Notes: generated from the letters alone by a model not told the origin. A stretch of 8,289 nucleotides of DNA from Anaerolineae bacterium (GCA_030612185.1 JAUWOI010000176.1:1-8289); one strand, 5' to 3'; positions 1 through 5,769 are shown, counted from the first letter of the stretch. Numbers and translations are program-made.

Positions 1-357
1 GCGATAGGTATGAGGATTGCCCAACACCACCTCGGCGCTGTCGCATTGTACGTACACCGGCAGGTCCACGACGACGGGACCACGGCGGCCGGTGAGCATC
101 TCCGCAAACGCGCGCTGGAGGATACGCGGCAGCCGCTCGACCCCCGTGGGCCGCCAGATACGCTTGGCGATGGGCTCGAACACGGCCAGGCTGTCCGCGT
201 CGCGTTTGCGCTCGATCTCCTGTAGCACCTTGAGTCTGTCTTGCTTGATGAGCGCGTCCGAAAGCCCCAGCGGGCCGTGGCCGGGGATGCCGACGATGTA
301 GGGCACGCCCTCGCGGATGAGGGTTTCGACGATGATTTGTCCGCCGGTGAGTCTCAT
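1..357 (-). CDS. TPP-dependent acetolactate synthase-like enzyme, N-terminal part with an internal deletion (runs off window)
   Basis: The frame is open from ATG at 357 to the window edge (119 residues). The start is supported by GGAGGT about 6 bases upstream. Residues 1-46 match the start of the TPP-binding N-terminal domain of acetolactate synthase-like enzymes (LTGGQIIVETLIREGV, then a GIPGHG loop). From residue 47 (EIERKRDADSLAVF) the sequence matches the later part of the same domain, ending in GRRGPVVVDLP at 90-100. In the family about 70 residues lie between these parts, including the RHEQAA-type motif whose glutamate activates the cofactor. That stretch is absent and the frame is kept. 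The family makes or breaks C-C bonds next to a keto group with TPP, in the cytoplasm; the substrate cannot be told. Without the glutamate the product is probably inactive. The family call is firm; whether the deletion is real or an assembly collapse is open. Confidence 0.8.
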   Translation of the reverse strand, partial: MRLTGGQIIVETLIREGVPYIVGIPGHGPLGLSDALIKQDRLKVLQEIERKRDADSLAVFEPIAKRIWRPTGVERLPRILQRAFAEMLTGRRGPVVVDLPVYVQCDSAEVVLGNPHTYR

Positions 358-375
358 GGTTGTACCTCCGCACAA

Positions 376-431
376 GTCAAACGTCATGCGTCAAACGTCA
401 AGCGTCAAACATCAGGCGTCAAGCGTCATCC
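376..431 (+). repeat. Heptanucleotide tandem array, consensus GTCAARC, left copy
   Basis: Eight consecutive 7-base units read GTCAAAC, GTCATGC, GTCAAAC, GTCAAGC, GTCAAAC, ATCAGGC, GTCAAGC, GTCATCC. The array fills the gap between the four-helix-bundle gene and the TPP gene and runs into the last codons of the former, supplying its stop codon. The same heptamer recurs in opposite orientation at 953-980. It resembles in kind the heptameric short tandem repeats (STRR) known from filamentous cyanobacteria. Confidence 0.9.
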
Positions 432-931
432 AGGTCGGGGAGGGGGACGGTTTGCAGGAGGGCGTCTAGTGTTTCATCTGTTTCGTCATGGTCACGGGCG
501 GGTTGATAGGTTTCTGGATGTTCCCGAAGTATACGCTTGCGCTGTTGGGGAATCATAGTCAGGAGAAGTTGGATCACGCGGGTGAGCAACTGTAAGCGAT
601 GCTGGAAAACGGCTTCGCCCAGAACGTGACGGGCCTTGAAGTACCAGTCCCGGCTTTCCCTGGCGGAGCCGAGGGCGTATTCGTAAAAACGCGCCCGGTC
701 TTTGCCGGTGCCCCGTGAGTATCCTTCGGCCAGATTGGCGCTGATGGACCCCAAAGCCCGGTACAACTGGTCGGACAAGCCAATCATGCGCCGGTTTCGC
801 ACCAACTTGGCCGTATCACGCCACCCCAGATCGCCCAGGAACAATGCCAACCGGTAGGCAGTCATCTTCCAGAGGGAATCCGCCTTGATCTCCTCCGCCA
901 CCGCCGCCGCCCACTCTTCATAGTTCACCAT
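419..931 (-). CDS. Four-helix-bundle protein (S23 / 23S rRNA intervening-sequence protein family)
   Basis: The product is 170 residues from ATG at 931. GGAGGGGG directly upstream serves this ATG (or the GTG at 928) better than the GTG at 946 that gives a slightly longer frame. The core carries the family hallmark: a helix ending in SISANLAEGYSRGT, then RFYEYALGSARESRDWY, then two more amphipathic helices. No signal peptide or membrane segment is seen. Family members were first found inside intervening sequences of 23S rRNA genes and are also scattered as solitary genes; their biochemical role is poorly defined. This one is longer than the usual roughly 120 residues because of an acidic tail of about 35 residues (DHDETDETLDAL). 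The final Asp-Ala-stop is encoded by the heptamer array at 418-431. The gene lies 45 bases after the transporter stop, with inverted heptamer arrays on both sides. No reverse transcriptase or rRNA is adjacent. Confidence 0.85.
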   Translation of the reverse strand: MVNYEEWAAAVAEEIKADSLWKMTAYRLALFLGDLGWRDTAKLVRNRRMIGLSDQLYRALGSISANLAEGYSRGTGKDRARFYEYALGSARESRDWYFKARHVLGEAVFQHRLQLLTRVIQLLLTMIPQQRKRILREHPETYQPARDHDETDETLDALLQTVPLPDLDDA

Positions 932-952
932 TCCCCCTCCACTCACGGATCT

Positions 953-980
953 ATTTGACGTTTCACGCTTGACGTTTCAC
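953..980 (-). repeat. Heptanucleotide tandem array, right copy, inverted relative to the left
   Basis: On the minus strand four units read GTGAAAC, GTCAAGC, GTGAAAC, GTCAAAT. The 13-mer at 965-977 is the exact reverse complement of 393-405. The array occupies most of the 45-base gap between transporter and four-helix-bundle gene, and the transporter's TGA stop (979-977) lies inside its first unit. Confidence 0.85.
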
Positions 981-2230
981 TCCCCAACAACCTCCCTACC
1001 CTCCAGTTCCCTCCGCATCTCCGCATGGCTCGCCCGGGTGATGGGGTACCAGATCAGAAGGGGCAACGCCAGGGCGAAGAAGATCAGCGGCACCGGCCCG
1101 AAGAACAAGCGGATGCCCAGGAGCGTTCGCGCGCTCTGCTCCACGTTGGGCACGTAGCCGAAGAGTTGCAGCACCCAGCCCGAGGCCGCGATGCCCAACG
1201 CTTCGGAGAACTTCGTCACCAGGCCCCACACGCCGTAGTACATGCCGCCGCGAAACTCGCCCGTCTCCAGCCGGTCGTAGTCCACCACGTCCGGCACCAT
1301 GGTCCAGGGGAAGACCCATTGGGCCGAGAAGCCGATGCCCGCCACGATGGCGACCACGTAGACCCACCCGGTCGGTTCATGTGGCAGGAAAAAAGTGGCG
1401 GCCAGGGCCAACCCGCCGATGGCCAACCCCAGCGCGTAGGCCGGTCCCTTGTTCCAGCGGTCCGAGAGTTTCTTCCAGGGAAAAAGGAAAAGCGCGACAA
1501 ACAGCAGCAGCAGGAACATCACCACGGGCACCTGCTCTTCCATCCCCAGTTGATAGATCAGGAAGTAGGCCATCAGCGTCTTGATCAGCGCGAAAGCCAT
1601 GTTAGCGACGAGATAGGCCACGATCAACTGCACGAAAGGCCGGTTCCTGAGCGTGGCCAGGAAGGTCTGCAACGGTGGTGCCTTGGCCTTGCTCTCGCTG
1701 ATCTTCTTCCGTTCCTTCAGTCCGGCGGCGGCGATCCACAGCACGACGGCGGCCAGGACGCCGTAGAAAACACCGATGGCACCGTATCCGGCGCGCTTGG
1801 TGGCGAACAGGCTGACGAGGGCCGGGGTGAGCGCCGCACCGACGATGTAGGCCGGTACGCCCAGCACCATGCGGAAGGCGGTCAGGCTGGCGCGCTCGTC
1901 GTAGTCGTCGGTCAGTTCTGCGGCCAGCGCGTAGTAGGGCACGTTGGTCAGCGTCCACAGCGTGTCAAACAGGATGAAGGTGAACGCGATCCACAGGAAG
2001 ACCCAGGTGTCCGAAAGGCCACGTGGCACAAACCACAGCAGCGCGATAGTGACCGCCAGCGGTAGTGCGCCGAAGATCATATACACACGGCGCTTGCCGA
2101 AGCGGGAGGTGGTGCGATCGGAGAGCCAGCCGAACAGTGGGTCGTTGACCGCGTCCCAGATCTTGCCCACCAGCAGCGCGTTGGCAACCAGCGCCGGCGC
2201 GATGAGTGCCCCATCGGTGTAGAAGATCAT
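977..2230 (-). CDS. MFS transporter of the glycoside-pentoside-hexuronide (GPH, MelB-like) family, N-terminus shortened
   Basis: The 417-residue product is a polytopic membrane protein expected to import a sugar or glycoside with a cation. Signature: GKIWDAVNDPLFGWLSDRT at residues 22-40, with the Asp pair (D26, D30) at the place of the helix-2 acidic residues used for cation coupling in MelB, followed by the basic loop SRFGKRR before the next membrane helix. About eleven hydrophobic segments follow, with a central loop near residues 170-190 (GLKERKKISESKAKAPP) separating the halves. Family members usually begin about 20-30 residues earlier. Here the frame upstream (AALVHCAYIFL, 2264-2231) still looks like helix 1 but is closed by an in-frame TAA, and ATG 2230 has no Shine-Dalgarno sequence. 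The 5' end is therefore probably lost or damaged. The stop lies in a heptamer repeat. The substrate is unknown and no sugar-metabolism gene is adjacent. Confidence 0.85.
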   Translation of the reverse strand: MIFYTDGALIAPALVANALLVGKIWDAVNDPLFGWLSDRTTSRFGKRRVYMIFGALPLAVTIALLWFVPRGLSDTWVFLWIAFTFILFDTLWTLTNVPYYALAAELTDDYDERASLTAFRMVLGVPAYIVGAALTPALVSLFATKRAGYGAIGVFYGVLAAVVLWIAAAGLKERKKISESKAKAPPLQTFLATLRNRPFVQLIVAYLVANMAFALIKTLMAYFLIYQLGMEEQVPVVMFLLLLFVALFLFPWKKLSDRWNKGPAYALGLAIGGLALAATFFLPHEPTGWVYVVAIVAGIGFSAQWVFPWTMVPDVVDYDRLETGEFRGGMYYGVWGLVTKFSEALGIAASGWVLQLFGYVPNVEQSARTLLGIRLFFGPVPLIFFALALPLLIWYPITRASHAEMRRELEGREVVGE

Positions 2231-2492
2231 CAGAAAGATATAGGCACAATGGACAAGAGCCGCTTATCTTGACCGCCCGTCTGGTACTCAATTCTACACC
2301 GACCGCCCCGACCGCGCAAGTCTGCCCCACGCCCCAGGTGGCCCCGGTGGGCGGTGGCGCTGTGGGCGCGTGAGTGACGGCGAAACGACCGCCCGGACCG
2401 TTGCAGGTCGAGGCTTCTTTTGCGCCTGCCGTGGACTCTAGATGCACCAAAAGCAGGCCGCTAGTTGGATACTGCTGGCGAGGGGAGCTTAT
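2231..2492. other. Gap between NYN gene and transporter
   Basis: 262 bases without a convincing gene. They contain the first copy of the 39-bp direct repeat (2288-2326) and a G+C-rich stretch to about 2440. I found no strong promoter for the transporter and no clear intrinsic terminator for the NYN gene. Long frames that cross the region read as out-of-frame continuations of neighbours. Confidence 0.6.
2288..2326 (+). repeat. 39-bp dispersed direct repeat, copy 1
   Basis: Begins TCAATTCTAC and ends CGCGCAAGTCTGCC. It matches 3306-3344 at 34 of 39 positions without gaps and in the same orientation. The two copies bracket the NYN gene, its promoter and its leader. Confidence 0.8.
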
Positions 2493-3084
2493 CTAACGTT
2501 CCAAACGTGGAAGAAGAGGGTTGAGATCAATGCTGGCCCAACAGGTACGAGCCAAATGTATTCCTTTGGGCGGCAAGTGAACATTGAGCACGCGCTTCCC
2601 CTTACTCGCCAAGAACTCAACGACAGGTATGAAATCGCGATCAGATGAAACCAAAATAGCCACGTCCCAGGCACTCTCCCAGGCAAGCCTAATCATATCG
2701 GTGGCAATGGCTGTATCAATGCCCTTTTCGACCGTGCCAATCATCCGGCCACTACAGTGAGGACAAGTGTCCACGGATGCGTGGCAGTTTGGACAGGGTA
2801 GGTGCGCCCCTAGTCTGTCTCTCTTTGAGTGTCACTTTTATGCCAGGAAAACGGTCAAGCGTGTTGAGACTCCAGTTGCGCAAGTTACGACCTTTATCCG
2901 TTCTTGGGTTATACGAGACATAGACATTGGTCCCACCAAATCGTAATGTTGAACTCAAACAGGCTTCTGCCTCGGTCATCAAGCATGGTGATAATTTACG
3001 CCAGTCAATACGGAAGCTACACTCTTTGCGTTCATTGATGGTAAGTTGCAGATTCCAAAAATCAACAAAGATCCGTGTATGCAT
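2493..3084 (-). pseudogene. NYN-domain (PIN-like) nuclease with zinc ribbon, split by one frameshift
   Basis: Two overlapping frames together make one protein. The first (from ATG 3084, with GGGAGAGG just upstream) gives IFVDFWNLQ with the first catalytic Asp (D8) and runs to KERQTR near 2812. It then leaves the family and stops at about 2752. The second frame supplies CPNCHASVDTCPHC (2795-2754), GTVEKGIDTAIATDM, VAILVSSDRDF and the C-terminus ending at 2493. Removing one G from the run GGGG (2807-2810) joins them into about 196 residues with a complete zinc ribbon and all acidic residues of the fold. NYN proteins are Mg-dependent nucleases of the PIN-like fold, generally acting on RNA. A recent mutation or a sequencing error are both possible; a programmed frameshift is less likely. 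The segment is AT-richer than its surroundings and bounded by direct repeats, suggesting separate acquisition. Confidence 0.8.
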
Positions 3085-3107
3085 AGCCTCTCCCTAATAA
3101 AGCAATT

Positions 3108-3136
3108 CGAGGAGCGCACTGACAGTGCGCTCCTCG
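3108..3136 (-). promoter_or_regulatory. Long perfect hairpin in the NYN leader
   Basis: CGAGGAGCGCACTG and CAGTGCGCTCCTCG form a 14-bp perfect inverted repeat around a single central base (about 13 paired bases around a 3-base loop in RNA). It lies between the promoter at 3211-3239 and the ribosome-binding site at about 3090. No U-tract follows on the minus strand, so it does not look like a standard terminator. A dimeric protein operator or an RNA processing or attenuation element are alternatives. Confidence 0.6.
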
Positions 3137-3210
3137 GGGCCATAATTGCGAACAACGTGGACACCCGATGATTCCTCACCGGCACGCGTTCGCGGGTCAT
3201 TACATACAAT

Positions 3211-3239
3211 ATTATACGATTAAAATACATCCATGTCAA
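3211..3239 (-). promoter_or_regulatory. Consensus sigma70-type promoter for the NYN gene
   Basis: On the minus strand TTGACA (3239-3234), a spacer of exactly 17 bases and TATAAT (3216-3211) match the consensus at all twelve positions. Transcription would start near 3204, giving a leader of about 120 bases with the hairpin at 3108-3136. The -35 box lies inside a 13-bp motif that is repeated 35 bp upstream (3268-3280). Confidence 0.8.
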
Positions 3240-3280
3240 GCATTTTTACGGATTCTTAAGGTTCTTTATGTCAAGCATTT
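3233..3280 (-). repeat. Duplicated 13-bp AAATGCTTGACAT element
   Basis: Two identical copies lie at 3233-3245 and 3268-3280, 35 bp apart in the same orientation. Both contain TTGACA, but only the downstream copy has a TATAAT at the right distance. This may be an operator pair or a small tandem duplication. Confidence 0.7.
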
Positions 3281-3305
3281 CTACATCCACGAATATAGCC
3301 ATTGG

Positions 3306-3344
3306 TCAATTCTACCTCAACCGCCCCACCCGCGCAAGTCTGCC
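3306..3344 (+). repeat. 39-bp dispersed direct repeat, copy 2
   Basis: The partner of 2288-2326 with 5 mismatches. It lies between the NYN promoter region and the end of the nitronate monooxygenase gene. Of the gap 3085-3454 this repeat, the promoter, the duplicated motif and the hairpin are what I can identify; I see no gene there. Confidence 0.8.
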
Positions 3345-3431
3345 GGGTGGCCGTGGGCGCTTGTCAAAGTGGTGTTTCAGCGGTGAGCAGTCCTTCGTTG
3401 TAGTGTCTTCACCGTGCTCCAATGCTCTTCA

Positions 3432-3460
3432 AGTATAGCACAATTGGCTTGACCTCACAA
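3432..3460 (-). promoter_or_regulatory. Possible promoter at the end of the nitronate monooxygenase gene
   Basis: TTGTGA (3460-3455, overlapping the stop codon of the upstream gene), a 17-base spacer and TATACT (3437-3432) form a fair sigma70-like match. It points toward the NYN gene about 340 bases away, where a much better promoter already lies. It could drive a longer leader or an untranslated RNA, or be chance. Confidence 0.35.
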
Positions 3461-4432
3461 CGCTCCCAGTCGCTCTCGTATCGCCGCCGCCTCCTGCACC
3501 ATCCCGGCGATGACCTCTGCCACCGGTTTGACCTGGTGCACGATGCCGATGGACTGGCTGCAGGGGACCACGCCGGAGTCCAGGTCCCCCTCTGCGAATT
3601 CAAACAGCCGTTGTGTCTCCGTGCCAGCCACGATGGACAGGATCTCCCACACCTCGGCCTGGCTGGCCTCCAACTCGGCCACTTTGAGCGCGGCAGCGTT
3701 CTTCCAGACGCGGAGCGTATTGCGCAGCGAACCGAGTATCGGCAGGGTGTCCATTTCCGTGGCGGCGACCAACGCCTGTTTGAGATCCTCGTGGATGGGG
3801 CACTCCTCCGTGACCAGCAGCCGCGTGCCGATGGGGACACCCTCTGCGCCCAGCGCCAGCGCCGCCAGCAGCCCCCGTCCGTCGGCGATGCCCCCCGCCG
3901 CCAGCACCGGCACCTCCAGCGTCTCGGCGGCGCGGGGCACCAGGGCCATCGTCGTCAGCCCAAATTCGCCGATGTGGCCGCCCCCCTCGGTGCCAAAGAT
4001 GGTTATAGCATCCACGCCGGCCTTCTGCGCGCTGAGGGCGTGCCGCACGCTGACGCATTTGTGCATCGTCTTCACCCCACCTGCCTTCAGCCGTCCCAGC
4101 AGGTCCTCCGGTGGCCGGTGGCCGCTGGTCTCGACCACCGGCACGCCCTCTTCCAGGATCACCTCGACGTAGAGGTCATTGTCAATGGGCTGCAGCGCCG
4201 GAAAGAGGCTCAGGTTGACGCCAAAGGGTACGTCTTCAAGGGTCAGTTCCTTGGCCCGGCGGACGGCCTGGCGGAACTTCTCCTGGGTGTCGAACATAGC
4301 CGAGGCCATCATCCCCAGCGCACCGGCGTTGGAGATGGCCGCGACGAACTCCGGCCCGGAGATATGCATCATACACCCCCCGACGATGGGGTACTCAATG
4401 CCGAGCAGTTCGGTGATGCGGGTTTTGAACAT
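3455..4432 (-). CDS. Nitronate monooxygenase / 2-nitropropane dioxygenase family FMN enzyme
   Basis: 325 residues, the normal length of the family; cytoplasmic, with no signal peptide. The TIM-barrel FMN fold is seen in order: ITELLGIEYPIVGGCMM (residues 6-22) at the start; GVDAITIFGTEGGGHIGEFG at 139-158, with H153 at the position of the catalytic histidine; VPVLAAGGIADGRG (174-187) and GAEGVPIGTRLL (195-206), which bind the FMN phosphate. Such enzymes oxidise alkyl nitronates such as propionate-3-nitronate to aldehyde or keto products with O2. Related members act as enoyl reductases, so the substrate is not certain. ATG 4432 is preceded by AAGGAG about ten bases upstream. The gene follows the aminotransferase by 125 bases, most of that an octamer array, so co-transcription is possible but not shown. 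Confidence 0.9.
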   Translation of the reverse strand: MFKTRITELLGIEYPIVGGCMMHISGPEFVAAISNAGALGMMASAMFDTQEKFRQAVRRAKELTLEDVPFGVNLSLFPALQPIDNDLYVEVILEEGVPVVETSGHRPPEDLLGRLKAGGVKTMHKCVSVRHALSAQKAGVDAITIFGTEGGGHIGEFGLTTMALVPRAAETLEVPVLAAGGIADGRGLLAALALGAEGVPIGTRLLVTEECPIHEDLKQALVAATEMDTLPILGSLRNTLRVWKNAAALKVAELEASQAEVWEILSIVAGTETQRLFEFAEGDLDSGVVPCSQSIGIVHQVKPVAEVIAGMVQEAAAIRERLGAL

Positions 4433-4457
4433 AGTTGGAGGACTCCTTTCTCGTCAG

Positions 4458-4542
4458 ATTGGTAGATTGGTAAATTGGTAAATTGGTAAATTGGTAGATT
4501 GGTAAATTGGTAGATTGGTAAATTGGTAGATTGGTAGATTGG
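4458..4542 (+). repeat. Octanucleotide tandem array, ATTGGTAR
   Basis: Ten full 8-base units run from 4458 to 4537, differing only in the last base (G or A in the order G A A A G A G A G G), then a partial unit. The array lies in the 125-base gap between the aminotransferase stop and the nitronate monooxygenase start, ending about 25 bases upstream of the latter's ATG. Such near-perfect arrays change length by slippage. Confidence 0.9.
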
Positions 4543-4545
4543 GGA

Positions 4546-4582
4546 CCAACCAACTAACTAACTAGCCAACCAACCAACCAGT
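4546..4582 (+). repeat. CCAA/CTAA tetranucleotide tract at the 3' end of the aminotransferase
   Basis: About nine tetranucleotide units (ACCAACCAACTAACTAACTAG, then GCCAACCAACCAACCA) span the end of the aminotransferase gene. They encode its last residues (LVGWLAS) and its TAG stop. The tract is related in composition to the adjoining ATTGGTAR array. Confidence 0.75.
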
Positions 4583-5769
4583 CGCTCCAGGCCGTCAGGG
4601 AAGTTGAGCCGCCCGAAGCCGAAGCGGACGTGACCATCGCCAAAGCCGAGGCCGGTGCTGGGCAGGAGCAGCACGCCTTGTTCGGCCACCAGCCTGTCGC
4701 TGAAGTCCCGCGCCGATTGGCCGCGCAGGCCGACGAGCGCCACAGACCCGGCCTGGGGCCGGTTCCAGCGGAAGACGGTTCGCCAGCGGGCGAAGAACGG
4801 CTCCGCCAGCGCCAGGTTGTGCAGGATGATCCTGCGACTGCGTTCGGCAAGTGTGTCGCCAATCTGGAGCGCGATCTGAGCCAGGGCTTCGCTGGGTGCG
4901 CTGGCACAGATAGTGGTGTAATCCTTCCAGCCCAGGATACGATCCCTCAAGGGCTCCCCCCCTCGCAGGGGGGGCTGGGGGGGGTACGCTGTGTCCTGCA
5001 ACGCCAGCCAGCCAACGCGCAGACCGGGCAGCCCATAGGTCTTGGACAGTCCGGCGAGCGTGATAGCGCGCTCGTACAGGTCGCAGCCGGAGGGGAGACG
5101 CGCGGCGGGGTTGTATTCCAGACCGCGGTACATCTCGTCGGAGAAGAGCCACACGCCGGCCCGCTCGACGATCTGGATGATGGCCTGCCACTCTGCGTGA
5201 GAGGGCAGATAGCCGGTCGGGTTGTGCGGGAAGTTGACGACGACCAATTTTGTGCGCGGCGTGACCAGTCGTTCCAGCGTCTCGAGATCGAGACGCCAAC
5301 CCCGTTCGGCAGCCTCACCGCCACGAGTACTCGCGGTGGCAGGGCAGGCCCCAGAGCCGCCGGGCGGCTCGTCAGCCTCCGCCAGTGACCAGCGCACCAC
5401 GCGACAGCCGAGATACTCCGCCACGTTGGCCAATGAGTCGTAGCAGGGTGTCAGCACGATCACCTCGTCGTCCGGCTCCAGCAGCGCGTGCATCGTCAAA
5501 AAGATGCCTTCCTCCGGGGCCGAGAGGCCAATCACCTGGTCGGCACCGACGCTAGTGTACAGATCGGCGATGCGTTCCCTGAGCGCAGGCGCGCCCTGGC
5601 TTTCAGTGTAGCATAGCCGCAGCCGGCCCAGGGACTCCCACGAGACCCCGGCCAGTTGCAGCAATTCGTCCACGGTCAGCGACTCGCAGTCGGACGCGCA
5701 CAGGATGTACGGCGCGGTGAACTCGTGGACGGCGAAAAAACGCTCGGTGTGAAAGGGTTTGATGTTCAT
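4558..5769 (-). CDS. PLP-dependent class I/II aminotransferase with two in-frame insertions
   Basis: 403 residues from ATG 5769, where family similarity begins (MNIKPFHTERFFAVHEFTAP). The frame is open a further 51 codons upstream into a different relic. Fold-type I residues are all present: NFPHNPTG (N183), FSDEMYRG (D211, Y214), GLSKTYGLPGLRVGW with Schiff-base lysine K243, and HVRFGFG with R382 for the substrate carboxylate. It should move an amino group between an amino acid and a 2-oxo acid in the cytoplasm; the substrate cannot be read off. Compared with the family pattern, two stretches look inserted: residues about 134-156 (5302-5370), rich in Gly, Ala and Pro, and about 260-273 (4951-4992), including YPPQPPLRGG. 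Both are encoded by palindromic DNA and keep the frame. The ATG overlaps a TGA of another frame (ATGA), and the upstream ribosome-binding site is weak. The C-terminus is encoded by the tetranucleotide tract. Confidence 0.9.
   Translation of the reverse strand: MNIKPFHTERFFAVHEFTAPYILCASDCESLTVDELLQLAGVSWESLGRLRLCYTESQGAPALRERIADLYTSVGADQVIGLSAPEEGIFLTMHALLEPDDEVIVLTPCYDSLANVAEYLGCRVVRWSLAEADEPPGGSGACPATASTRGGEAAERGWRLDLETLERLVTPRTKLVVVNFPHNPTGYLPSHAEWQAIIQIVERAGVWLFSDEMYRGLEYNPAARLPSGCDLYERAITLAGLSKTYGLPGLRVGWLALQDTAYPPQPPLRGGEPLRDRILGWKDYTTICASAPSEALAQIALQIGDTLAERSRRIILHNLALAEPFFARWRTVFRWNRPQAGSVALVGLRGQSARDFSDRLVAEQGVLLLPSTGLGFGDGHVRFGFGRLNFPDGLERLVGWLAS
4951..4992. repeat. G/C-run hairpin element inside the aminotransferase gene
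   Basis: Seven C (4956-4962), TCGCA and seven G (4968-4974) form a hairpin, followed by CT and eight G. On the coding strand it reads as YPPQPPLRGG between two conserved aminotransferase segments (LALQD and LRDRILGWKDYTTIC). G-run hairpins of this look are typical of intergenic repeat families, so an in-frame insertion of one is inferred. Confidence 0.6.
5312..5370. repeat. Two adjacent palindromes inside the aminotransferase gene
   Basis: 5312-5345 is an imperfect palindrome with arms of 17 bases around the perfect core CGAGTACTCG. 5354-5370 (GAGCCGCC, G, GGCGGCTC) is a perfect 8-bp inverted repeat. Together they encode nearly the whole extra segment EPPGGSGACPATASTRGG that family members lack. 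Confidence 0.65.

Noticed and set aside
376..431. CRISPR array
   Set aside because: Units are 7 bases in direct contact with no spacers, and no cas gene is near. The same applies to the octamers at 4458-4537.
419..931. Accessory (Avd) protein of a diversity-generating retroelement
   Set aside because: The four-helix fold is shared, but there is no reverse transcriptase and no template/variable repeat pair in the window.
376..980. Classical insertion sequence with terminal inverted repeats
   Set aside because: No transposase is encoded, and the inverted parts are simple heptamer arrays rather than unique ends; only a non-autonomous cassette remains possible.
2493..3084. Two separate small genes
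   Set aside because: Each frame holds only half of one NYN fold, and a one-base change joins them with a complete zinc ribbon.
3363..3415. Hairpin CGGTGA...TCACCG
   Set aside because: Only 6 bp with a loop of over 20 bases; expected by chance.
1025..4465. Long plus-strand open frames, for example 1025-2065 and 3422-4465
   Set aside because: They lie opposite well-supported minus-strand genes in G+C-rich DNA, have Arg/Gly/Gln-rich low-information sequence and match no family pattern.
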